Assembly: GCA_002353205.1 (NCBI GenBank)
Contig: DEJE01000001.1
Coordinates: forward strand, 1 to 64,000
DNA from: Prevotella sp. UBA2756
Lineage (GTDB): Bacteria > Bacteroidota > Bacteroidia > Bacteroidales > Bacteroidaceae
Direction of reading: 5' to 3'
DNA: 64,000 bases
Position 1 is the first letter of the stretch. Every line of letters begins with the position of its first letter. This document shows, in pieces, positions 13,634 through 21,350 of this stretch. A program made the translations under genes and the position numbers. The notes beneath the pieces are model-generated. The model worked only from the letters and a program-made list of their open reading frames with translations. It was not told the origin of the DNA and ran no database searches.

Positions 13634-16228
13634 ATGAACCTTAGAATTTTATTTCTGTCGGTTTGTCTCATGGCGCAACTGGGCTGCATGGGGCAGGGAC
13701 GTTTCCACGTCATGAAGATGGGGCGCAATGCTGTCAGAATCAGGTATACCCTTACAGAGGAGGGCGGGGCACAGGGCCATGGTAATCTCTCCCCCTCGGG
13801 TTTCCCCCCTCGGGGGGACGGAAGGGGGGGCCGGGGCTACTTGCCTGAATGGATTTATGTGGACAATTGCGACGACAAGAGCAACGACCTTGACGTGAAG
13901 GCGGACCCAGCAACAGGTGTCGTGACCGTGAGCGACAAGAAGCGCGGCACCCTCTTCACTGCGACGAAGCATCGGCTGGACAACGGCTGTGCCTCGCTGA
14001 CCATCCTTTCTCCCCGCGATGAGTACCTTTGTGGACTGGGACAGTTTCAGGATGGTCATACAAACCTTCGCGGATTATCGCGTCGGCTGACACAGGTGAA
14101 TACGCAGATTTCAGTACCCCTGATGCTCTCAGACAAAGGATGGGGAATATTGTGGAACAACTACGGACTGACCGAACTCAATCCTGGCAGAGACTCTGTG
14201 AGACTTCAGCGACAGTCGGAAGCAGGAGAAAGGGAGGTCGTGGATGTGACTTCCACGGAAGGCGGCAAGAAAGAAGTGCGCCAACGTAACATCTTTGCTG
14301 CCACTATCGACATAGCAGAGGACGGTGATTATGCGTTGCTGCTCGACGTCGGACAGAAAATGGCACGACGACACAACCTCTGTGTTGACGGTCAGACCGT
14401 GGTGGAGATGCAGAATCTCTGGCTTCCGCCCACGGCCTCGGCTACCGTGCACCTCACGGCAGGCCGTCATCAACTGAGGGCAGAGCTGTCCGACGGTGAC
14501 AACCCCGTCGTGTTCTACCGAAAAAACGACAATACGACCGAGCTCTCCTCGCCTGTGGCCGATGCCGTGGACTATACGGTTCTCGTCGGAACGCCCGACG
14601 AAATCGTGGGCACCTATCGCAAGCTGACAGGCCACGCACCGTTGATGCCCCGGTGGGCTTTGGGTTATATCCATTGCCGTGAGCGTTTCCATTCGCAGGA
14701 TGAGATTCTTGCTACGGCTCATCGTTTCCGCCAGGAGCAACTTCCCATCGATGTTATTGTGCAGGACTGGCAATACTGGGGCCGTCACGGATGGAATTCG
14801 ATGCAGTTCGATGAGGAACACTATCCTTCGCCTAAGCAGCTTACAGACAGCCTGCACAGGATGAATGTCAGGCTGATGCTCAGCGTGTGGTCGAAAATAG
14901 ACAAGAGATCTGACGTGGGCAGGGAAATGGAACGGCAGGGCTTCTACATCCCGCAGACAGACTGGATAGACTTCTTTAATCCCCAAGCCGCAGCTGCCTA
15001 CTGGCAGAACTTCAGTCAGCGACTGTTGCCAACGGGAATCGATGCTTGGTGGCAGGATGCCACAGAGCCCGAGAACGATGATTTGGCAGGACGCCGCGTC
15101 GGAAACGGACTGATAGACGGTAACCGGGTGCGCAATGTCTATCCGTTGTTGGTATGTAAGACTGTATATGAAGGACTGCGCAAGGATCAACCACAACGAC
15201 GTCCGATGATATTGACACGCTCTGGATTCCCTGGCATTCAGCGTTATGGAGCTGCGTTGTGGTCAGGCGATGTGGGCAATGACTGGGAAACATTCCGCCG
15301 ACAGATAACAGCAGGACTGGGGCTTCAGGCTGCAGGAATACCATGGTGGACCTACGATGCCGGTGGCTTCTTCCGTCCGAGAGACCAATACCAAGACAAA
15401 GAATATATAGAAAGGATGTTGCGCTGGATAGAGACCAGCGTCTATCTCCCCCTAATGCGTGTGCATGGCTACATGAGCAACACCGAACCCTGGAACTACG
15501 GTGACGAAGCAAAGCTATACATCGCACAATGTCTGGCTGAACGCTATCGCCTTCTGCCCTACATCTATTCAAATGCAGCAGCAGTGGCTTTCGAGGGAAG
15601 CACGATCATGCGTCCGCTCATCTTCGATTTCAGCCAAGACCGAAGAGCTTTGGAGCAGCCGCACGAGTACATGTTCGGGCGAGCGCTGCTGATCAGTCCG
15701 ATTACAGAACCACATGTCACATCTTGGAAGACCTACCTGCCTGAGAACTCAGGCGGATGGTATGACTATCATACAGGAAAACACCTCGACGGCGGACAGA
15801 CTGTCACTGCAAAAGCTTCCCTACGGGTTTCCCCCCTCGGGGGGACGGAAGGGGGGGCCGCGGCCGTTTCCCCCCTTCCCATTCCCATCTATGCCCGAGG
15901 TGGAAGTATTTTGGTCACAGGAGAACAGCTGCAACATTCCAGCGACGTTCATCAGTCGGTCATCACCGTTCACGTCTATCCCGGAAACGATGCTCAATTC
16001 GCACTCTACGAGGATGATGGCGAAACCAACGACTACGAACATTGCGAATGTAGTCGTATCCCGATACAATGGAACGAGCAGCTGGGAGAACTGACCATCG
16101 GGAAACGAGAAGGCACGTTCGTAGGAATGGCCAAAAAACGGCAGTTCCGTGTCGTGCTTCCTGACGGTTGGCAGACGAAAGTTGATTATAAAGGTAAAAC
16201 GATACACATTAAAACAAGAAAGAAATGA
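13634..16228 (+). CDS. Secreted GH31 alpha-xylosidase-like enzyme with two palindromic inserts
   Basis: A signal peptide (about 1-21) precedes the N-terminal GH31 beta-sandwich, which is interrupted by a PA14-like domain (about 195-300), an arrangement known from GH31 alpha-xylosidases. The catalytic barrel has nucleophile WWQDATEP (Asp475) and acid SGDVGNDW (Asp546), with PWWTYDAGGFF. It would remove alpha-linked xylose (or possibly glucose) from oligosaccharides. Two copies of the GC-rich palindromic element are inserted in frame: residues 46-69, and about 728-753 in the C-terminal domain, where the usual short link before PIYARGGSI is lengthened by some 20 residues. No frameshift results. 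Its last four bases overlap the start of the GH97 gene (ATGA), indicating translational coupling. Confidence 0.87.
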   Translation: MNLRILFLSVCLMAQLGCMGQGRFHVMKMGRNAVRIRYTLTEEGGAQGHGNLSPSGFPPRGDGRGGRGYLPEWIYVDNCDDKSNDLDVKADPATGVVTVSDKKRGTLFTATKHRLDNGCASLTILSPRDEYLCGLGQFQDGHTNLRGLSRRLTQVNTQISVPLMLSDKGWGILWNNYGLTELNPGRDSVRLQRQSEAGEREVVDVTSTEGGKKEVRQRNIFAATIDIAEDGDYALLLDVGQKMARRHNLCVDGQTVVEMQNLWLPPTASATVHLTAGRHQLRAELSDGDNPVVFYRKNDNTTELSSPVADAVDYTVLVGTPDEIVGTYRKLTGHAPLMPRWALGYIHCRERFHSQDEILATAHRFRQEQLPIDVIVQDWQYWGRHGWNSMQFDEEHYPSPKQLTDSLHRMNVRLMLSVWSKIDKRSDVGREMERQGFYIPQTDWIDFFNPQAAAAYWQNFSQRLLPTGIDAWWQDATEPENDDLAGRRVGNGLIDGNRVRNVYPLLVCKTVYEGLRKDQPQRRPMILTRSGFPGIQRYGAALWSGDVGNDWETFRRQITAGLGLQAAGIPWWTYDAGGFFRPRDQYQDKEYIERMLRWIETSVYLPLMRVHGYMSNTEPWNYGDEAKLYIAQCLAERYRLLPYIYSNAAAVAFEGSTIMRPLIFDFSQDRRALEQPHEYMFGRALLISPITEPHVTSWKTYLPENSGGWYDYHTGKHLDGGQTVTAKASLRVSPLGGTEGGAAAVSPLPIPIYARGGSILVTGEQLQHSSDVHQSVITVHVYPGNDAQFALYEDDGETNDYEHCECSRIPIQWNEQLGELTIGKREGTFVGMAKKRQFRVVLPDGWQTKVDYKGKTIHIKTRKK
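13770..13840 (+). repeat. GC-rich palindromic element inside the GH31 gene, copy 1
   Basis: Bases 13770-13800 are identical to 25951-25981 in the CE15 gene, and 13798-13832 are identical to 15825-15859. Read here as NLSPSGFPPRGDGRGGR, inserted at residues 46-69. Confidence 0.85.
15815..15890 (+). repeat. GC-rich palindromic element inside the GH31 gene, copy 2
   Basis: It shares 35 identical bases with 13798-13832 but is read in another frame, giving RVSPLGGTEGGAAA instead of GFPPRGDGRGGR. This shows that the DNA rather than the peptide is conserved. Confidence 0.85.
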
Positions 16229-18300
16229 CAAAACAATTCAAGCCAAAAGCCTCACCTCGGGTTTCCCCACTCTTGGGAAGCCTCCCCTCGGGGAGGTTTG
16301 GAGGGGGCCTTCTTCTTTTGCTGTTGATGCTGCCCACGGTTGTCTTAGCTCAGACCGCCACAACAGCGAAAAGTCCTAATGGGCGCATCGCACTTCAGTT
16401 GACTCTCGAAAAAGGGCAACCGATGTATAGCATCAGTTACGACGCCCAGCCGGTCATCGGATCATCTGCGCTTGGCATCGTCACCAATATAGGCGACTAC
16501 AGTACCGGCCTCACACTCAAAGACACACAAACACGAGATATAAGTGAGAGCTATTCCCTTCCCAACATCAAGCGCAGTCACGTAGACTACAAGGCAACCG
16601 AACTCGTCGCTCACTACGAACAAAACGGACATCACGTCCTTGACATCTGCTTCCGCATCAGCAACCGCGATGTCGCGTTCCGCTACAAGGTGTATCCGAA
16701 AGGCGAAAAAAAGGTGTGCGTGGTAGAAAAGGAACAAACCTTCTTCTGTCTGTCCACCCAAACTACCTCATTCCTCTGTCCACAGTCGAAACCCATGGGC
16801 GGGTTCGCACGCACCTCACCCAGCTACGAAACACCCTACACGCTGGATGATCCTGTCGGAAAAAACGGATGGGGTGAAGGCTTCACCTTCCCCTGTCTCT
16901 TCAAGACAACAGTCTCCCCCTCGGGGGGAAACCCGAGGAGAGATAACCTCTCCCCCTCTCGGGGGGAGTCGGAGGGGGGCTTCTGGATCCTCATCAGCGA
17001 GACCGGAACCGATGGAGGCTATGTCGGTTGCCGACTGCTCAACGAACAAGGGGGCAACTATTGTATTGGTTTTCCACAGTCAGGAGAATTAAACGGTGTT
17101 GGCTCTACGACTCCGTCGATGGCTTTACCAGGCGAGACACCTTGGCGAACCATCACAGTCGGGTCTCTCGCAGACATCGTAGAGACTACTGTTCCTTTCG
17201 ATCTCGTCCAGCCCAAATACGAAGCATTGCAAACCTATCAGTATGGAAAGGGTTCTTGGAGCTGGATCATCGGCATGGACCCCTCCTGCAACTATGATGA
17301 ACAGAAGCGATACATTGATTTCTCGGCTGCAATGGGCTACCAGAGTGTGCTCATCGATGCCTTTTGGGACAAACAGATCGGCTACAAAGGCATTGAGAAA
17401 CTCGCGCGTTACGGTAAGGAAAAAGGCGTCGGACTCTTTCTCTGGTACAACTCAAACGGTTCGTGGAACGATGCTCCGCAGACACCCATCGGTAAGATGA
17501 ACAACGCACGCGTCCGTCGCCAAGAAATGAGATGGATGCAGGAAAACGGAATACGAGGTATCAAGGTTGACTTCTTCGGAGGCGATAAGCAACCCATGAT
17601 GCAACTCTACGAGGATATCCTCTCCGATGCCAATGACTATGGTCTTCTCGTCATCTTCCACGGCTGTACGTTACCGAGAGGATGGGAGCGGATGTACCCC
17701 AACTATGCAGCCAGCGAAGCCGTCTTAGCATCGGAAAACCTTCACTTCGGACAGGGTGCCTGTGATGCCGAGGCTCGAAATGCCTGTATACATCCCTTCA
17801 TCCGCAACACAGTGGGCGCAATGGATTTCGGAGGATCAACACTCAACAAGTTCTATGGCGCAGACAATCAGCACGGAACTGTTCGACGCACGAGTGATGT
17901 GTTCGCCCTCGCCACAGCAGTCCTCTTCCAGAGTCCCGTGCAGCATTTCGCTCTGGCACCCAACAATCTCAATGACGCACCAGCATGGGCTATTGATTTC
18001 ATGAAGCGTGTGCCTACAACATGGGACGAACTACGGTTTATCGACGGCTATCCCGGCAAATTCGTCATCATGGCGCGGCGCTGTGGGCAGAAATGGTATG
18101 TCGCAGGCATCAATGCATCGCAGCAGCCACTGAAGAAGACTCTGTCTTTGCCCATGTTCGATAAAGGAACCTCACTCCTTGTGTACACGGACAATGCCGA
18201 ACTCAATGGCGCTGTTGGCACCAAAAGATTGGGCAAGAAGCAACAACTCTCCGTCACCATTCCTTGCAACGGCGGCCTTTTGATAGAGGCAGAATATTAA
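16225..18300 (+). CDS. Secreted GH97 alpha-galactosidase/glucosidase 1, with palindromic inserts
   Basis: GH97 has an N-terminal beta-sandwich, a (beta/alpha)8 barrel and a C-terminal sandwich, all visible here (SPNGRIALQ; GSWSWI; YIDFSAAMGYQSVLIDAFWD; IFHGCTLPRGWERMYPN). GIKVDFFGGD supplies Asp449, which matches the nucleophile of retaining GH97 enzymes such as alpha-galactosidases rather than the inverting SusB type. The leader is odd: a palindromic element encodes residues 9 to about 31, making a long Ser/Pro/Gly n-region before the hydrophobic GLLLLLLMLPTVVLAQ. A second element is inserted at about residues 228-253 between CLFK and WILISETG, which normally adjoin in this family. The start codon overlaps the GH31 stop. 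Confidence 0.86.
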   Translation: MTKQFKPKASPRVSPLLGSLPSGRFGGGLLLLLLMLPTVVLAQTATTAKSPNGRIALQLTLEKGQPMYSISYDAQPVIGSSALGIVTNIGDYSTGLTLKDTQTRDISESYSLPNIKRSHVDYKATELVAHYEQNGHHVLDICFRISNRDVAFRYKVYPKGEKKVCVVEKEQTFFCLSTQTTSFLCPQSKPMGGFARTSPSYETPYTLDDPVGKNGWGEGFTFPCLFKTTVSPSGGNPRRDNLSPSRGESEGGFWILISETGTDGGYVGCRLLNEQGGNYCIGFPQSGELNGVGSTTPSMALPGETPWRTITVGSLADIVETTVPFDLVQPKYEALQTYQYGKGSWSWIIGMDPSCNYDEQKRYIDFSAAMGYQSVLIDAFWDKQIGYKGIEKLARYGKEKGVGLFLWYNSNGSWNDAPQTPIGKMNNARVRRQEMRWMQENGIRGIKVDFFGGDKQPMMQLYEDILSDANDYGLLVIFHGCTLPRGWERMYPNYAASEAVLASENLHFGQGACDAEARNACIHPFIRNTVGAMDFGGSTLNKFYGADNQHGTVRRTSDVFALATAVLFQSPVQHFALAPNNLNDAPAWAIDFMKRVPTTWDELRFIDGYPGKFVIMARRCGQKWYVAGINASQQPLKKTLSLPMFDKGTSLLVYTDNAELNGAVGTKRLGKKQQLSVTIPCNGGLLIEAEY
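16244..16312 (+). repeat. GC-rich palindromic element in the GH97 leader
   Basis: It contains GCCTCCCCTCGGGGAGG (16280-16296) followed by TTTGGAGGGGGCC, the clearest form of the unit. It encodes the n-region of the GH97 signal peptide. Confidence 0.82.
16911..16981 (+). repeat. GC-rich palindromic element inside GH97 gene 1
   Basis: Two half-units in tandem: CTCCCCCTCGGGGGG and CTCCCCCTCTCGGGGGGAG, then TCGGAGGGGGGC. In frame, adding about 25 residues to the N-terminal sandwich. Confidence 0.82.
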
Positions 18301-18341
18301 GAGTTAAGAATTAAGAGATAAGAATTAATAGTTAAGAAAAT
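18301..18341 (+). repeat. AT-rich TTAAGA-type repeat tract
   Basis: Degenerate iterations of GAGTTAAGAATTAA fill the whole gap between the GH97 stop and the GH43-GH43 start. Similar tracts lie upstream of the next two genes. Confidence 0.7.
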
Positions 18342-21197
18342 ATGAAGAAGAGCAGCATAGTAGCTTTATCATTTATCATTTGTCATTTATCATTTAGCCC
18401 TGCAAGGGCGCAAAATCCTTTCGTGCAGACGTGGTTCACCAGCGACCCTGCACCTATGGTTCACGATGGAACTATGTACGTTTACACCGGCCACGACGAA
18501 GATGGTGCTGACTTCTTTTGGATGCAAGAGTGGCGCGTCTACAGTACCAAGGACATGGTGAACTGGCAAGACCACGGCTCGCCTTTAGCATTGGAGAGCT
18601 TCAGCTGGGCCGACGATCGGGCATGGGCCAGCCAATGCATCGAGCGTGACGGAAAGTTTTTCTGGTACATTTGTGCCCATTCACGACTCTCAGGAGGAAT
18701 GGCCATTGGTGTTGCCGTGGCTGATTCGCCGACCGGTCCCTTCCGTGATGCCTTAGGCAAACCGCTCTTCGAGAACGGTTCGTGGGACCATATCGATCCT
18801 ACGGTGATGATTGACGACGACGGACAAGCTTGGCTGATGTGGGGCAATCCGCGCGTCTACTACCTGAAGCTGAACCGCGACATGATTTCATACGAAGGTG
18901 AAGTGGGCATGTTGCCGATGACTGAAGAGGCTTTCGGAGGTCCGGTCATGAACGAAAGGGAGAAAGACAAGCAGTATAAAGACAGCTATGTGGAAGGCCC
19001 TTGGCTGATGAAAGCACCCACAGCCTCCCCTCGGGTTTTCCCCCCTCGGGGGGACGGAAGGGGGGGCCGCGGCCGCTCCCATCGGGGAGGCTTGAAGGGG
19101 GGCTCCTATTTCCTGCTCTATGCTGCCGGCGGGGTGCCCGAACATATCTCTTACAGTACGGCCCCATCGCCCTTGGGACCGTGGACTTATGCTGGCGAAG
19201 TGATGCCATTGTCAGACACGGGATCGTTCACGAACCATTGTGGCATTGCTGATTACCAAGGGCATCATTACTTCTTCTACCATACGGGTAAACTGCCGGG
19301 AGGCGGCGGATTCGGTCGCAGTGTAGCCGTCGAAGAGTTCCAGTATAATGCCGACGGTTCTCTGCCCACTATCCATCCGACCGCTGAAGGGGTGAGTCCT
19401 GTTGCTACTTTCTGTCCCTATCGACGTGTGGAGGCGGAGACCATGGCCTTCTCGCAAGGCGTGAAGACGGAGCAGAACGCCGAGACGGGTGTCTATGTCA
19501 CCGATATCCATAACGGAGACTTCATCAAACTGCGCAATGTGGATTTCCGAAACCGTCTGCCCAGAACATTCACAGCCCGTGTGGCTACTGGTCTGAGAGG
19601 CGGACAAATAGAAGTGCGCGCAGATAGCTTGCGAGGACCGTTGCTCGTCCGTCTCGAAGTTCCTGCCACAGGCGGCTGGGAGAATTGGCAGACGCTGACA
19701 GCCGACATCCAAGCTCCCACACCCTTCGCATCCGAGAACTCATCGTTACAGGGGACGCACGACCTATATCTCGTGTTTACAGGCCGAAAAGGCCCCAAGC
19801 TCTTCAACTTTGACTGGTGGGAGATGCGAGGACTGGAGCAAGTCAACATGCCGCTCTTCCAGACAAAGTTCACTGCAGACCCTTCTCCGCTTGTGGTCGG
19901 TGATACCTTGTTCCTCTACACATCGCACGATGCTTCGCCAGAGGACATTGCCGATGAAAACGAGAAGAGCTCTGCTGGCTTTTTCATGTACGACTGGCTG
20001 CTCTGGTCGACAACCGACATGGTCAACTGGACAGAGCATGGTGCCGTAGCATCGCTGAAAGACTTTGCATGGCGGTCGCGCGACAACGGGGCGTGGGCCA
20101 TCCAGACCGTCGAGCGCAACGGTAAATATTATCTCTATGCACCGCTTCACGGCCATGGCATCGGCGTTCTGGTGAGCGATTCGCCATACGGACCCTTCAA
20201 AGACCCGCTTGGTAAACCTCTGGTATGGCAGAAAGAGCACTGGGACGACATCGATCCCACCGTCTACATAGACGATGACGGACAGGCCTACATGTACTGG
20301 GGCAATCCCAATACCTATTATGTTCTGTTGAACGAAGACATGATTTCACTCAAAGGCAACATCGTGAAGCTCGACTACCACATCGAACATTATCAGGAAG
20401 GCCCGTGGTTATACAAGAGAACAGCCTCCCCCTCTGGGGCCACGCACTATTATTTGGCCTACGCGAGCACTTGTTGTCCCGAAGCTTTGGGGTATGCGAT
20501 GAGCGGTCAGCCTACCGGTCCGTGGGAGAGCAAGGGCTACATCATGCGACCGACAGAGCGAGACCGCGGCAATCATCCTGGTATCTGTGACTTCGGGGGG
20601 CGCTCTTGGGTCTTCGGTCAGAACTACGACCTGATGCATCTCGAGACATTCGTTCATCATGAACGCCGTTCGGTGAGTGCTACCGAAATAGAGTATCTTC
20701 CAGATGGGACTATCAAGGAGGTGCCTTACTGGCTCGATCAGCAGCCCGTCACTCCCCTTCGTAATCTCAATCCCTACCAGCGCGTGGAGGCTGAGACCAT
20801 GGCTTGGGGCTTCGGGTTAAAGTCGGCGAAGATGGGAATCGCCAATACTGGAGTGGTGGCCGATATGCCGGCGTCGACCGGAAAACGTAACATGTACGTC
20901 TGCAACATCAGCGACGGCAAATATATCCGGCTGCGCGGCGTAGATTTCGGACAAAACGGAGCACGCCGGTTCTCCATAAATGCATCGGCGACAGGAACAA
21001 CGACCATCACTTTGCGTCTTGATTCTGCCGACGGGCCGGTCATTGGCAAGACCGTTGTCAAATCTACAGGCTCTTTGGAGAAATACCGCGACTTCGGAGG
21101 AAAGGTAAGCCAGCCAACGGGCGTTCACGATCTCTATCTCTGTTTCGGACAGACACAAGGAGACGTCAGGCTCGATTGGTGGACGTTTTTTCGGTAA
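18342..21197 (+). CDS. Secreted tandem GH43-CBM6-GH43-CBM6 enzyme
   Basis: The protein is two copies of one architecture. Module 1 is GH43 (about 27-350: base in TSDPAPMV, HIDPTVMIDDDG, acid in VEGPWLMK) plus a CBM6-like sandwich (about 360-490). Module 2 is GH43 (about 500-810: TADPSPLV, DIDPTVYIDDDG, QEGPWLYK) plus a CBM6-like domain (about 820-951). Expected activity is arabinofuranosidase or xylosidase on xylan. The signal peptide (ALSFIICHLSFSPARAQ) is encoded by repeat DNA. Module 1 carries a full palindromic element directly after its acid motif, and module 2 carries a short remnant at the homologous position. No frameshift is seen. The next gene (GH97) follows after 31 bp of repeat sequence. 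Confidence 0.87.
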   Translation: MKKSSIVALSFIICHLSFSPARAQNPFVQTWFTSDPAPMVHDGTMYVYTGHDEDGADFFWMQEWRVYSTKDMVNWQDHGSPLALESFSWADDRAWASQCIERDGKFFWYICAHSRLSGGMAIGVAVADSPTGPFRDALGKPLFENGSWDHIDPTVMIDDDGQAWLMWGNPRVYYLKLNRDMISYEGEVGMLPMTEEAFGGPVMNEREKDKQYKDSYVEGPWLMKAPTASPRVFPPRGDGRGGRGRSHRGGLKGGSYFLLYAAGGVPEHISYSTAPSPLGPWTYAGEVMPLSDTGSFTNHCGIADYQGHHYFFYHTGKLPGGGGFGRSVAVEEFQYNADGSLPTIHPTAEGVSPVATFCPYRRVEAETMAFSQGVKTEQNAETGVYVTDIHNGDFIKLRNVDFRNRLPRTFTARVATGLRGGQIEVRADSLRGPLLVRLEVPATGGWENWQTLTADIQAPTPFASENSSLQGTHDLYLVFTGRKGPKLFNFDWWEMRGLEQVNMPLFQTKFTADPSPLVVGDTLFLYTSHDASPEDIADENEKSSAGFFMYDWLLWSTTDMVNWTEHGAVASLKDFAWRSRDNGAWAIQTVERNGKYYLYAPLHGHGIGVLVSDSPYGPFKDPLGKPLVWQKEHWDDIDPTVYIDDDGQAYMYWGNPNTYYVLLNEDMISLKGNIVKLDYHIEHYQEGPWLYKRTASPSGATHYYLAYASTCCPEALGYAMSGQPTGPWESKGYIMRPTERDRGNHPGICDFGGRSWVFGQNYDLMHLETFVHHERRSVSATEIEYLPDGTIKEVPYWLDQQPVTPLRNLNPYQRVEAETMAWGFGLKSAKMGIANTGVVADMPASTGKRNMYVCNISDGKYIRLRGVDFGQNGARRFSINASATGTTTITLRLDSADGPVIGKTVVKSTGSLEKYRDFGGKVSQPTGVHDLYLCFGQTQGDVRLDWWTFFR
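18364..18413 (+). repeat. Signal-peptide-encoding repeat, copy 1
   Basis: Iterations of TTATCATTTGTCATT end in the palindrome AGCCCTGCAAGGGCGC followed by AA. Translated, this gives ALSFIICHLSFSPARAQ, the hydrophobic core and cleavage site of the leader. Confidence 0.82.
19016..19107 (+). repeat. GC-rich palindromic element inside the tandem GH43 gene, module 1
   Basis: A long composite copy (about 90 bp) sharing CCCCCTCGGGGGGACGG and GGGGCCGCGGCCG with 15831-15865, then CCATCGGGGAGGCTTGAAGGGGGG. It adds about 31 residues right after VEGPWLMK. Confidence 0.85.
20421..20442 (+). repeat. Short remnant of the palindromic element in module 2
   Basis: CAGCCTCCCCCTCTGGGGCC follows QEGPWLYK, the position matching the insertion in module 1. 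It gives TASPSGA only. Confidence 0.65.
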
Positions 21198-21350
21198 CAA
21201 TTAAGAGTTAAAAAGTGGAGAGTGAAAAGTGGAAAGTAGAAAGTGGAGGGTGGCTTTATCCTTTATCCTTTGTCATTTAGGCCGCTGGCCGTATTTGGCT
21301 TTATCATTTATCATTTGTCATTTGTCATTTAGCCCCGCAGGGGCGCAAGC
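21198..21350 (+). repeat. Repeat block forming the GH97-2 leader region
   Basis: TTAAGAGTTAA and AAAGTGGAAAGT iterations (21201-21250) are followed by two TTATC(C/A)TTT-type blocks separated by GGCCGTATTTGGC, and by the palindrome AGCCCCGCAGGGGCGC. The second block encodes the cleavage region SPAGAQ. Confidence 0.78.

Noticed and set aside
13798..13840. Gly/Pro/Arg-rich peptide considered as a functional linker
   Set aside because: The identical DNA is read in another frame elsewhere in the same protein, so selection on the peptide itself is unlikely.
14129..15196. Long minus-strand open frame within the GH31 gene
   Set aside because: No recognisable domain, and the plus strand has the catalytic residues.
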